Of a stretch of DNA of 64,000 nt, positions 44,510 to 53,092 are shown in pieces. This DNA is from Chloroflexota bacterium. GTDB taxonomy: Bacteria; Chloroflexota; UBA6077; JACCZL01. Position 1 is the stretch's first letter; the number at the start of each line of letters is the position of its first letter. The notes beneath the pieces were generated by a model. That model made no database searches. It was not told the origin of the DNA and saw only the letters and a list, made by a program, of their open reading frames with translations. The position numbers and the translations under genes are program-made. The stretch is taken from the NCBI GenBank assembly GCA_020845495.1, contig JADLFM010000062.1, forward strand, positions 124,001 through 188,000, written 5' to 3'.

Positions 44510-44537
44510 GATCAGGCGTAGCGGATCAGGCGTAGCG
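44510..44537. repeat. 14-bp tandem duplication across the adh stop codon
   Basis: Two perfect copies of gatcaggcgtagcg occur at 44510-44523 and 44524-44537. The right copy contains the last codons and stop of the alcohol dehydrogenase gene, so the duplication leaves a spare copy of the C-terminal codons after the stop. Confidence 0.8.
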
Positions 44538-45626
44538 GATCACGCTGCGCCTGACCTCGCCGGCTTCGAGTTGGGCGTAGGCGCGGTTGATGTCCTCCAA
44601 GTCCACGAACTGAGAGATCAGTTCACGCAGCTTGTATCGGCCGTCCATGAACATGTCGACGATCTTGGGTAGGTCGACGCGCTGGCGAGCACTGCCGAAA
44701 CCGGTGCCGGTCAGGACCTTCTCGCTCAGCAGCGCCGCGCTCTCAACCGCCAGCTTCGTACCCTGGGGCGCCACCCCGATCATGACCGCCGTGCCGCCGC
44801 GATGGATCGCCTCGAACGCTTGCTCCATCGTCTTCTGGGTGCCAACCGCCTCGATGGCGTAGTCGGCGCCGCCCTCGCCGCAGATCTCCTGAATCCTCGC
44901 GACCGGGTCCTCCTTGCTCGCGTCGATCAGGTGAGTCGCGCCGAACTCGCGCGACCACTCGAGCTTCTGGGGGAACACGTCCACCGCGATCACCTTTGAG
45001 GCGCCCATGATCGACGCCATCTGGATCGCGTTCAGCCCGATGCCGCCACAGCCCCAGACCGCCACCGTCGAGCCCGGCTCGATCTTGGCGCGGTTCATCA
45101 CCGCGCCCGCGCCGGTCATCACCCCGCACGAGACGAGGCAGACCACGTCGAGCGGCGCGTCCTTGCGGATCGGAATCAAGCTGATCTGCGGCACTACCGC
45201 CCGCTCGGAGAACGTCCCGAGCTGGTGCATCTGGAAGATGTCCTGGGTGCCCTTCCGGAAGCGAGCGGTGCCGTCGTGCATGACGTGGCGCGGCTTCGTC
45301 GTCAGGTCGCACATACGTGGCCGGCCGATGGTGCACCACTTACAGAAGCCGCAGGAGGGCAGGTACGAGGTCAGGACATGGTCGCCCACCTGGACCATCG
45401 TGACGTTCGGCCCGACCGCCTCGACGACTCCCGCGCCCTCGTGCCCGAGCACGGCCGGGATCGGGTGAAAGTTGCGGCCCTGAACGTAATGCAGGTCGCT
45501 GTGGCAGACGCCCGCCCCCACGTAACGGACGATTACCTCGCCGTCGCGCGGCTCCAGCATCTCCAACTGCTCGATCTCGAAGCCCTGCTCACCTGGCTCC
45601 CAGAGTACCGCTGCCTTGGTTTGCAT
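44526..45626 (-). CDS. Zinc-dependent alcohol dehydrogenase (MDR superfamily)
   Basis: The 366-residue protein is a class III-like medium-chain dehydrogenase. Catalytic zinc ligands are Cys in GAGVCHSDLHY, His in LGHEGAG and Cys in LVSCGVMTGAGAV; the structural zinc site is CGFCKWCTIGRPRMC. The NAD domain has VAVWGCGGIGLNAIQMA and an acidic residue (VIAVDVF) favouring NAD. It oxidises an alcohol or a thiol adduct, perhaps formaldehyde-related; the substrate is unknown. It converges with the enolase-superfamily gene and may belong to the same local pathway. Confidence 0.91.
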   Translation of the reverse strand: MQTKAAVLWEPGEQGFEIEQLEMLEPRDGEVIVRYVGAGVCHSDLHYVQGRNFHPIPAVLGHEGAGVVEAVGPNVTMVQVGDHVLTSYLPSCGFCKWCTIGRPRMCDLTTKPRHVMHDGTARFRKGTQDIFQMHQLGTFSERAVVPQISLIPIRKDAPLDVVCLVSCGVMTGAGAVMNRAKIEPGSTVAVWGCGGIGLNAIQMASIMGASKVIAVDVFPQKLEWSREFGATHLIDASKEDPVARIQEICGEGGADYAIEAVGTQKTMEQAFEAIHRGGTAVMIGVAPQGTKLAVESAALLSEKVLTGTGFGSARQRVDLPKIVDMFMDGRYKLRELISQFVDLEDINRAYAQLEAGEVRRSVIRYA

Positions 45627-45839
45627 CGTCGTCCTCCTCGATAGCGCCGTCGTCCGCCAGCGGACGGGACCGGCTCCGGGATGGTAGCCTGACAGCGGGC
45701 CTCGATGAGGCCGATGGGTCGACGACGTGACGGCGCTCCTATCCCAGGTGCCTGGAGGTCGCCCGACCTACCCTGCTGATGGGGCTGACGTTGGCGCGAC
45801 GACGGCCACCGCGACATCGGCCCATGGAGGGCACTTCCC

Positions 45840-46289
45840 GTGATCCGTACCCACATTTCTGCCGAGCGAGTGATGGACGCGCCGGCTGACGTGGTGTATT
45901 GCTGCATCGCCGACTACCGGCAGCACCACCGCCCGAGCGGCTTCCTCCCGCCCGCCTTCTCGGACTTCCGGATCGAGCGGGGCGGTGTCGGGGTCGGAAC
46001 GGTGATGAGCTTCACCGTGATGCTGGGCGGCCGGCGCCGGCGCATGCGACACGAGGTCAACGAACCAGAGCCCGGCCGGGTGCTGGTGGAAGGCGGGCCG
46101 CGCGAGCGCACGACCTTCACCGTCGACCCGCAGGGCGCGGGGTGCCGGGTGCGCATCGACACGCTCCTTGTTGGGACTGGCCTCGACGGGTGGCTCACGC
46201 GACTCGCCGGTCCCGCTCTTATGCGCCCGCTCTTCCTTGACGAGCTCGCCCGGCTCGAGCGCTACGCTCGATCTGTCGCAGCGATCTGA
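45840..46289 (+). CDS. SRPBCC (polyketide cyclase/START-like) protein
   Basis: The 149-residue protein begins ISAERVMDAPADVVYCCIADYRQHH and continues with FSDFRIERGGVGVGTVMSFTVMLGG, the helix-grip fold pattern of the polyketide_cyc2 family. The final helix (LFLDELARLERYARSV) closes the cavity. These proteins bind hydrophobic ligands; no catalytic residue can be named. A GTG start at 45840 follows ggaggg. Its function is unassigned. Confidence 0.78.
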   Translation: MIRTHISAERVMDAPADVVYCCIADYRQHHRPSGFLPPAFSDFRIERGGVGVGTVMSFTVMLGGRRRRMRHEVNEPEPGRVLVEGGPRERTTFTVDPQGAGCRVRIDTLLVGTGLDGWLTRLAGPALMRPLFLDELARLERYARSVAAI

Positions 46290-46532
46290 ACGTCGCGCTC
46301 GAGCCAGGTGGCGGTTCCCAGCGTGGCCGTGACGTCAGCCCGTGTGTCTCGGCAGCGATGCCCCGCGACGCGGCCCGGGGCGATCCGCGCCACTCGACCC
46401 AGTCAGCCTCCTTGCGCGCGAGACAGCAGCGTTGGCACACGCTCCCGTCTCGCGCCGGTCAACGCTCCATCGCCGGCCCACGCTCCATTGTCGTCTCACG
46501 AAGCAGTCGCAGCAGCCACGCTCGTCGTCCGG

Positions 46533-47318
46533 CTACTTCGGCATGAGCGCAGCCGGCCCCATCAGAACGCTCCCACCGCCAACGCGCAGGCACTCGCCGG
46601 TTACATAGCGGGCGTCGTCTGACACGAGGTACAAGAGGCCGCCCACCTGATCCTCCGGTGTACCGATGAACCCGAGCGGAATCCGGCTCAGCCGCTGGGC
46701 CCGAAACGCCTCGTTGGCGAGATCGTCTCGGTTGATATCGGTCTCCGTCAAACCTGGAGCCAGCGCATTGACGCGAATGTTCTGGGATGCCAGCTCGTAT
46801 GCCATCTGCATGGTGAGCTTCAGGGCTGCTGCCTTCGACACGTTGTAGTGCGTCATGTTCGGCGCAACCGAGTCCTGACCGCCTGAGGTGACGTTCACGA
46901 TGACGCCGCCCCGGCCCTGCTCGACCATCTGCCGAGCGGCTGCCTGCCCCATCAGGAAGTAGCCGTCCAGATTGGTTTGAAGGATCCGCCGCCACTCCTC
47001 GTACGGGAGATCGAGGAAGCGGATGCGGCTCTGCACGCCGGCGTTATTGACGAGGATATCGATGCCGCCGAGCTCCGCGACGATACGTTCGCACCCATCC
47101 CGCACCTGCTGGGGATCGCCGGTATCGATCTGCACCGCTGTCGCCCGAACGCCATACTGACGCGCTTCAGCAGCAGCACTTTCAGCCGTGTCAGCGCGCT
47201 GGCGATAGACAATGGCGACGTCTGCACCGCTCTTCGCCAGCCCGAGTGCGAGCGCCCGTCCGATGCTGCGCCCACCGCCGGTGACCACGGCCCTACGCCC
47301 CTGTAACTGCACCTGCAT
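46533..47318 (-). CDS. Short-chain dehydrogenase/reductase
   Basis: The 261-residue protein has the SDR cofactor motif AVVTGGGRSIGRALALGLA, the NNAG-type NNAGVQSRI, and the catalytic YNVSK (Tyr and Lys) with a Ser in NVTSGG. The C-terminus ends GECLRVGGG like FabG-type SDRs. An Arg in the strand after the second position (IVYRQR) suggests NADPH. A strong aggagg precedes the ATG at 47318. It is divergent from gntR, sharing the same short intergenic region and the TCTAGA site. Confidence 0.9.
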   Translation of the reverse strand: MQVQLQGRRAVVTGGGRSIGRALALGLAKSGADVAIVYRQRADTAESAAAEARQYGVRATAVQIDTGDPQQVRDGCERIVAELGGIDILVNNAGVQSRIRFLDLPYEEWRRILQTNLDGYFLMGQAAARQMVEQGRGGVIVNVTSGGQDSVAPNMTHYNVSKAAALKLTMQMAYELASQNIRVNALAPGLTETDINRDDLANEAFRAQRLSRIPLGFIGTPEDQVGGLLYLVSDDARYVTGECLRVGGGSVLMGPAALMPK

Positions 47319-47345
47319 ACGATCTCCTCCTGACATTCAGTACAC

Positions 47346-47351
47346 TACAAT
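47346..47351 (+). promoter_or_regulatory. Candidate -10 box of gntR
   Basis: TACAAT ends four bases before the ATG of gntR at 47356. Transcription would start at or within the start codon, so the mRNA may be leaderless. The operator TCTAGATGTCTAGA directly follows. Confidence 0.35.
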
Positions 47352-47364
47352 CTAGATGTCTAGA
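47351..47364. promoter_or_regulatory. TCTAGA-type operator at the gntR start
   Basis: The 14 bp tctagatgtctaga contains two TCTAGA copies separated by TG and overlaps the gntR ATG and the promoter side of the divergent SDR gene. HutC/DasR-type GntR proteins recognise sites centred on GTCTAGAC. A copy matching 12 of 14 positions lies at 53173-53186. Confidence 0.5.
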
Positions 47365-48186
47365 CTCACCGATGTCTGTCACCAGGGCCTGAGCCTCGAG
47401 GGCCTCGCCGTTGTCCGTTCCTCGCCGCTGCCCATCTATGCCCAGATTCGTCAGCAGTTGGAGCAGGTGCTCGACGCGCGCCGAGAAGCGCGGATCGAGA
47501 CGTTTTTCACTGACGAAGAGATCGCTCGGCACTTTGGCGTGAGCCGGATGACCGCGCGTCAGGCGGTCGGCGAGATGGTCCACGATGGCCTCGTCTATCG
47601 CCGCAAAGGGGTCGGTACGTTCATCGCGGCACCCAAGATCACCGAGAGCGAAGGCCCGAACGCTATCGGCAATTTCTTCGAAGAGTGGCCGACCCTGGGC
47701 CATTCGGTCACGGTGGAATTGCTGGTCTTCGAGCAGCAGCCATGCCCCCGGGAGCGCGCCAGTTCGCTCGGCATCCGACCGGGCGAGCCGGTGCTCAGGT
47801 TCGTACGGCGGCGCTTCGCTGACAATGTGCCGCTCGTGATTGACTACCGCTGGGTCGGGCCACCGCTGCTCGGCAAACTCAACCGCGAGGATCTGCTTCA
47901 GACCTCGATACACGTGCTCACCGCCCAGCATCTCGGAACATCGGTTGGCCGCTCCAAGTACGAGATCGAGGCTGCCCGCTGCTCCCGCGCGCAGTCGGAC
48001 CTGCTGGAGATGGAGACCGGCGAGCCGGTCTTGATCCGCCATGTCGATGTCTATGCACCCAATGGCGACGGTCTCTGGACTGGTGAGTCGATCTACCGTG
48101 CGGATTTGTACAAGTATCGCATCGAGATTGCACCGGGGCAGAGCATCGCCCAGGTCAGCGGGCTGACGATGGGCGTCGACCTGTAG
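47356..48186 (+). CDS. GntR-family (HutC/UTRA) transcriptional regulator
   Basis: The 276-residue protein has an N-terminal winged helix: SSPLPIYAQIRQQLEQVL, FFTDEEIARHFGVSRMTARQAVGEMVHDGLVYRRKGVGTFIA, which is classic GntR. Residues about 105-270 are a UTRA effector domain with PCPRERASSLGIRPGEPVLRFVRRRFAD and ADLYKYRIEIAPG. Such proteins are repressors relieved by a sugar phosphate or amino acid derivative. Its start lies within a TCTAGA-type site, so it probably represses itself and the SDR, and perhaps the peptide ABC operon upstream. Confidence 0.92.
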   Translation: MSRLTDVCHQGLSLEGLAVVRSSPLPIYAQIRQQLEQVLDARREARIETFFTDEEIARHFGVSRMTARQAVGEMVHDGLVYRRKGVGTFIAAPKITESEGPNAIGNFFEEWPTLGHSVTVELLVFEQQPCPRERASSLGIRPGEPVLRFVRRRFADNVPLVIDYRWVGPPLLGKLNREDLLQTSIHVLTAQHLGTSVGRSKYEIEAARCSRAQSDLLEMETGEPVLIRHVDVYAPNGDGLWTGESIYRADLYKYRIEIAPGQSIAQVSGLTMGVDL

Positions 48187-48280
48187 CCCCACCTCCGGCG
48201 CGCACTCGTCGCGGAGCGTGTGTCGGCCCACGTGGACCGACCGTCGCAACGTCATCCGTCTGAACCCACCAGAGCCCAGA

Positions 48281-49309
48281 TCAGCCCAGCACGTCTCCGT
48301 ACAGGCGCAGGAAGTTCGCCCCGAGTAGCTTCTCGATCTGGTCGTCCGTGTAGCCCCGCGTCACCATTTCGTCGGTGAGCCGCCCGAAGTTGCGGACGGT
48401 GTCCAGGCCCTCCACCATCCGGGTCTCGTAGTTGAACCAATCGCGCAGGTGACCGGTCACCTCCGGGAACTTTCCTCCTTCAGCAAACGCCGCGTCCCAG
48501 ATCACCCGCGACTGACCCTCACCCAGGTCAGATCCGATGCCCACGTGCTCGATGCCAGCTACGTCGATCAAGTGCTTCAGATGAGCGAACAATTCGTCCG
48601 CGGTCGGGCGGCGGTTCAGGCCGTTGTGGGTCATCGGCGACCAGAAGTTCAGTCCGATGACGCCGCCACGCTCGGCCAGCGCACGTATGGTCTTGTCGCT
48701 CTTGTTGCGGGGACTGTCGCAGACTGCCAGCGCATTGGCGTGCGTGATGGCGACCGGCTGGTTCGAGTGGACGATCGCCTCGTAACTGGTGTGGTCGCCG
48801 CAATGCGACAGGTCGATCAGCATGCCCAACTCATTCATGCCGTTGACCACCTGCCGTCCATACCGGCTGAGGCCGCCGTCCGGCTTTTCGACACACCCAT
48901 CACCCAACGCGTTGCGGGTGTTGTAGGTCAGTTGAATCACCCGCACGCCAAGCGTGCGGAAGATGAACAGGTCACCGTAGCCCTTCTCGATGGGTGCGTG
49001 CTGGAACTGGAAAATGATGCCGATCTTCTTCTCGGCGCGAGCGCGCTGGATGTCGGCGACGCACGTGACGTGCACGAGCTGGTCGGCGTGACGTGCCAGT
49101 GTTTGCAATGCCGCGCCGGCCGCCCGAATTGACTCCTCGAAACTCGCTTCGGCATGCACGATCGTTGCGCCGACGACGTCGATCTCGCCGATCAGCAGCC
49201 GCTCGATGTGCTCGGGCGTAATCGGCGCGGACTGCGATCCATCGATGAGGAGTGTTCTGGTGTGAAGCTCCTGGGCATGCGTGCGCACAGGAGACGTGGA
49301 GACCGTCAT
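48281..49309 (-). CDS. M19 membrane dipeptidase-like protein with altered metal site
   Basis: The 342-residue protein aligns with renal dipeptidase-type M19 enzymes along its length: DPLSHCGDHT-like LIDLSHCGDHTSYEAI, VAITHANALAVCDSPRNKSDK, and HVGIGSDLGEG, with the His and Asp metal ligands in place. The N-terminal DGHND motif, which gives two zinc ligands, is DGSQSA here (Ser25, Ser27), and the bridging Glu position appears to be Gln (IIFQFQH). Hydrolysis of dipeptides is therefore doubtful. ATG 49309 has aaggaagg upstream. It is the last gene of the ABC operon, where it may bind or process the imported compound. Confidence 0.82.
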   Translation of the reverse strand: MTVSTSPVRTHAQELHTRTLLIDGSQSAPITPEHIERLLIGEIDVVGATIVHAEASFEESIRAAGAALQTLARHADQLVHVTCVADIQRARAEKKIGIIFQFQHAPIEKGYGDLFIFRTLGVRVIQLTYNTRNALGDGCVEKPDGGLSRYGRQVVNGMNELGMLIDLSHCGDHTSYEAIVHSNQPVAITHANALAVCDSPRNKSDKTIRALAERGGVIGLNFWSPMTHNGLNRRPTADELFAHLKHLIDVAGIEHVGIGSDLGEGQSRVIWDAAFAEGGKFPEVTGHLRDWFNYETRMVEGLDTVRNFGRLTDEMVTRGYTDDQIEKLLGANFLRLYGDVLG

Positions 49310-49341
49310 TGACCTTCCTTTCGACATGCGGCATCCGATGT

Positions 49342-49405
49342 TGGGCATCGGGCCTGCTGGGCATCGGGCCTGCTGGGCATCGAGCCTGCTGGGCATCGGG
49401 CCTGC
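49342..49405. repeat. 16-bp minisatellite, four copies
   Basis: The unit tgggcatcgggcctgc is repeated four times head to tail; the third copy has A for G at position 10. It lies between the dipeptidase and binding-protein genes of one operon. Confidence 0.85.
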
Positions 49406-49504
49406 TGGGCACGGCCCAGGTACGGCGCGCCCACACGGGCGTACTTGCACGCCGTGCCTGTACGGGCGTGTCGGCCAGTCGGAACCGGGCGGGTGAAACG
49501 GTGG

Positions 49505-51268
49505 CTAGCGGGCCGCCACTCCAAACGCTGCAACCTTGATCGTCTGATCGGCGCGAACGGGAATAGCGCCCATCTCCTTCTTGACGCCGTACAGATCGTC
49601 CAGGGTGTAGAGGTACAGTCCGAACGGCTCCTGATTGAGGGCTTGATTGGCGTCCTGGAGCAGCTTCAAGCGCGCGGCATCGTCGGTGGTTACGGCCGCC
49701 TTCTCCATCAGGTCGTCGAAGCTCTGCGGCATCTCGCTGGTCCGGAACCGCGAGCCCTTCGCGAAGGGGAGCATCGCGAGGTAGCCATCTTGAGAGTAGA
49801 GCACGCCCCACTGGAACAACGGCGTCATCCCGTTCGCGCCGAAGATGCGGGAGAATTCGGGGAACTCGACGCCCTTCTCGGTCACCTTGACGCCGATGGC
49901 ACGCAGGTAGCTGGAGACAGCCTCACCCGCCTGCTTATCCTGCGGATACCGTCCGACGGTGTAGGTGATGTCCAGTTCGAGTCCGCTGGCGTATCCGGCC
50001 TCGGCCAGCAGCGACTTCGCCTTCGCGGCGTCGAAGGGAATGACTTCCAGGTTCGGGTTGCTGCCGGTCTGCCCGGCGCTGAGCCACTGGCCCGGCAGCG
50101 GGCGGCAGTAACCGGCGAACAGGTTCTTGCACAAGGCGACCTTGTCGACCGCGTAGTTGAGGGCTCGGCGAACGCGCACGTCCTTCAGTGGTGCGCCAGC
50201 CGGCGTGCGGGTCTCGAACATGGTCACGAACTGGCGCAGCCCGCTCACCGAGCGTAGGCCGACGTTGGCATTCGCCTGGATACGCTGGGCGGCTGTCAAC
50301 GGCAGCAGCATCGCGATATCAACTTCGCCGGCCTCCAGGGCAGCGACACGCGCGGCATCGTCCGGGATGATCCGATACACGATCTTCTTGATCGTCGGCG
50401 TGCCACCCCAGTAGGTCGGGTTTGCCTCCAGGGTGATGGCGCTATCCTTCACATGACTCTTGAACACCCAGGGGCCGGTGCCGATCGGCGCGGTGTTGAA
50501 AGTGTCGGCACCACGCGCCGCGAAGTCCTTGGGCGGCACTACGAAACTACCGATGGCGAGCACGGACGGCACGTACGCGGCCGGCTTGTTCAGCACGATG
50601 TTGATCGTCGATGGGTCGACGATCTGGACTTCCTTCAGGAGATCCTTCAGCCACTGGCTATAGTCCACGGCGATGAAGAGTTGCTCCATGCTGAGCTTGG
50701 CGGAGGTCGCGTCGAACGGCTCACCGTTGGAGAACGTCACGCCAGAACGAAGCTTGATCTGGATGGTCGTATCGTTGGTCCACTTCCACTCGGTCGCCAG
50801 GTGGTTCTTCATGACCGGGCGGCCGTCGGCGTCGACGTCCCAATACATCAACTGCTCCAGAATCTGCTGGTGCACGTTCATGTAGGGAGCCGTGGTCGAG
50901 TAAGGGTCCAGCTTCGGCGGGTCCACGGACTGCGCGATTGTCAACGTGTCTTTGGTAATTGCGGCCACAGCGGCGGCAGGCTTGCTCGCAGCGGCCGGCG
51001 ACGCGGCCGGAACCGGAGACGCTGGGGAGGCCGCGGCAGCGGGCGAGGCCCCGGCGGACGGCTTCGCGGTCTCGCCCGGCTTCGATGGGGCGAGCGTGGC
51101 AGCCGCCGTCGGTTTCGCATCGGGTTTGGCTGGCGCGGCCGGCGGCGCAGGCTGACAGGCCGCCAGCAACAGGGCCAGGCAGAGCATCACGAGACCCAGC
51201 TCGCGGTGGAACGGCTGGCGCCCCCGGGTCCGTGGGCGTTTCATGAGTATCGACGGTGCGACCGGCAT
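49505..51268 (-). CDS. Family 5 extracellular solute-binding lipoprotein
   Basis: The 587-residue protein starts at ATG 51268, with gggaggtagct just before it. A signal peptide ends in the lipobox LLLAAC (Cys38), followed by about 70 residues rich in Ala, Pro and Ser, a surface linker. The SBP_bac_5 domain begins TKDTLTIAQSVDPPKLDPY and includes VTFSNGEPFDATSAKLSME, GTGPWVFKSHVKDSAITLEANPTYWG and RRALNYAVDKVALCKNLFAG. It should deliver peptides or similar molecules to the two permeases encoded just upstream. The ATPase subunits are absent from this window. Confidence 0.94.
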   Translation of the reverse strand: MPVAPSILMKRPRTRGRQPFHRELGLVMLCLALLLAACQPAPPAAPAKPDAKPTAAATLAPSKPGETAKPSAGASPAAAASPASPVPAASPAAASKPAAAVAAITKDTLTIAQSVDPPKLDPYSTTAPYMNVHQQILEQLMYWDVDADGRPVMKNHLATEWKWTNDTTIQIKLRSGVTFSNGEPFDATSAKLSMEQLFIAVDYSQWLKDLLKEVQIVDPSTINIVLNKPAAYVPSVLAIGSFVVPPKDFAARGADTFNTAPIGTGPWVFKSHVKDSAITLEANPTYWGGTPTIKKIVYRIIPDDAARVAALEAGEVDIAMLLPLTAAQRIQANANVGLRSVSGLRQFVTMFETRTPAGAPLKDVRVRRALNYAVDKVALCKNLFAGYCRPLPGQWLSAGQTGSNPNLEVIPFDAAKAKSLLAEAGYASGLELDITYTVGRYPQDKQAGEAVSSYLRAIGVKVTEKGVEFPEFSRIFGANGMTPLFQWGVLYSQDGYLAMLPFAKGSRFRTSEMPQSFDDLMEKAAVTTDDAARLKLLQDANQALNQEPFGLYLYTLDDLYGVKKEMGAIPVRADQTIKVAAFGVAAR

Positions 51269-51270
51269 AG

Positions 51271-52173
51271 CTACCTCCCGCGTACCACGGTGTGGGGATC
51301 CCAGGCATCGCGTAGCCCGTCCCCCAGCAGGTTGAAGGCGACCACCAGCAGGGTGATCGCGAGGCCAGGGACCGCCGCGGTCCACCACGATTGGTAGATA
51401 TATTGGCGGCCGTCGCCGATAAGTGAGCCCCAGGTCGCCTGGGGAGCGGCTATCCCCAACCCGAGAAAGCTCAACGCCGACTCCGTCAGGACGAAGCGAG
51501 CAAAGAGGAACGTCGCCACGACCAGGACCGGCGAGACGAGGTTGGGGAGCAAATGGCGCAGCAGCAGGCGTGGCGCGGACGCTCCCAGCGCGTGGGCTGC
51601 CAGCACGTAGTCCTGATTACGGGCGAGCATGCTTTCGGCACGGGCGACCCGGGCAATGCCTGACCAGCCTGTCGTGGCCAGCACCACGATGAGGGCCGGC
51701 AGGCTGGCGCCGAGGATCGCCACCACCGCGACCGCCAGCGCCATGACCGGGAATGCCAACTGGACGTCTACCGCCCAACTGATCGCGTCGTCCACCCAGC
51801 CACCGTAGAAGCCAGCCAGCAGCCCCAGCCCGACCCCGAGAATCGTTGCCAGAACGAGCGCGCCGCCGCTGATCAGCAGCGTCAGATTGGTGGCATACAC
51901 CAACCGGGTGCCCATGTCGCGGCCGAGGAAGTCGGTGCCGAGTGGGTGCGCGAGCGAGCCGGCCCACACACCGGGCTGGTTCGCGGCTGCGAAGTCGATC
52001 TGCGATGGGTCGTAGGGGAGCCAGCTCTCGGGCACGACCGCCATCAGGAGGATGAGGAGTGTGATCGCCGCGCTGAGGCGGTTGCTGCCGCTGGTCCAGA
52101 AGACCCGCAGCCGCCGGCGGGCCAGTGAAGTGATCGGCGCGAGGCCGGTCGGCGCAGCAGACGCGGCTTCCAT
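51271..52173 (-). CDS. Oligopeptide-type ABC transporter permease (DppC/OppC)
   Basis: The 300-residue protein has the OppC-like N-terminus (NRLSAAITLLILLMAVVPESWLPYDPSQIDF), HPLGTDFLGRDMGTRLVYATN and the docking loop QDYVLAAHALGASAPRLLLRHLLPN. The ATG at 52173 lies one base past the stop of the upstream permease gene, so translation is likely coupled. It ends only two bases before the binding-protein gene. Confidence 0.93.
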   Translation of the reverse strand: MEAASAAPTGLAPITSLARRRLRVFWTSGSNRLSAAITLLILLMAVVPESWLPYDPSQIDFAAANQPGVWAGSLAHPLGTDFLGRDMGTRLVYATNLTLLISGGALVLATILGVGLGLLAGFYGGWVDDAISWAVDVQLAFPVMALAVAVVAILGASLPALIVVLATTGWSGIARVARAESMLARNQDYVLAAHALGASAPRLLLRHLLPNLVSPVLVVATFLFARFVLTESALSFLGLGIAAPQATWGSLIGDGRQYIYQSWWTAAVPGLAITLLVVAFNLLGDGLRDAWDPHTVVRGR

Positions 52174-52174
52174 C

Positions 52175-53092
52175 TCAGGCAACGGTAATGCGCGGGTCGA
52201 GGAGGGCATACACCGAATCCACCAGGAAATTGGCGATCACGACGGCCGTCGCGATCATCAAGACTGCACCCTGCACCAGCGGGAAATCGCGCGCGACGAT
52301 GGCCGCGATCAACAGGCGGCCGAGACCCGGCCAGGAGAACACGGTCTCGGTGACGATGGCGCCGCTGAGCAGATTCGCCACCTGGACGCCCAGGACGGTC
52401 ACGATGGGGATCCAGGCATTGCGGAGCGCGTGGCGTGCGACGACGGCACGCTCGGTGAGCCCTTTCGCGCGTGCTGTCGTGACGTACGGTCGGTTGAGCG
52501 TCTCCAACATCGCCGAACGGCTGATCCGAAGCATCAAGCCCATCAGCACGAAACTGAGCACGAATGCCGGCATGACCAGACTGAGCAGCCCATCGCGCCC
52601 GCCGGTGGGGAGGACGTGCAGTTGGACCGAGAAGATTGTTATGGCGAGAATCGCCAGGTAGAAGTTCGGGATAGCCTGGGCGACGAGCACGATGCCCCGT
52701 ACGGCGTAGTCGAGCGGGGAATTGCGGGTGAGTGCCGCGACCACGCCGAGCGGCAACCCGATGGCGAACGACAGGAGCAGGCTCGCGAGCGCGAGTTCGA
52801 CCGTGGCCGGCACTCGCTCCAGGATGAGTTGGGAGATCGGTTCGCTGTATCGGTAGGAGCGCCCGAAATCGCCGGACAGCACTCCTCCGACGTATGAGAC
52901 GTATTGGACGAAGAGCGGGCGGTCCAATCCGTACTGGTGGTTGAACTCGGCAATCGTCGCGGCCGGAGCCAGTTCGCCGAGGATCATGCGAGCAGGGTCG
53001 CCAGTCATGCGCAGCAAGAAGAACGACACGAGCGAAATGCCGAGCCAGACCAGCCCAAGCCGGATGACACGGCGGAACAGGTAGCGCTGCAC
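52175..53092 (-). CDS. Oligopeptide-type ABC transporter permease (DppB/OppB)
   Basis: The 305-residue protein starts with the DppB helix RYLFRRVIRLGLVWLGISLVSFFLL, has YGLDRPLFVQYVSYVGGVLSGDFGRSYRY, and the docking loop NRPYVTTARAKGLTERAVVARHALRNAWIPIVTV. The GTG at 53092 follows ggaggga. It is the first gene of a minus-strand operon: two permeases, a binding protein and a dipeptidase-like gene. A TCTAGA-type site lies 80-95 bp upstream. Confidence 0.93.
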   Translation of the reverse strand: MQRYLFRRVIRLGLVWLGISLVSFFLLRMTGDPARMILGELAPAATIAEFNHQYGLDRPLFVQYVSYVGGVLSGDFGRSYRYSEPISQLILERVPATVELALASLLLSFAIGLPLGVVAALTRNSPLDYAVRGIVLVAQAIPNFYLAILAITIFSVQLHVLPTGGRDGLLSLVMPAFVLSFVLMGLMLRISRSAMLETLNRPYVTTARAKGLTERAVVARHALRNAWIPIVTVLGVQVANLLSGAIVTETVFSWPGLGRLLIAAIVARDFPLVQGAVLMIATAVVIANFLVDSVYALLDPRITVA

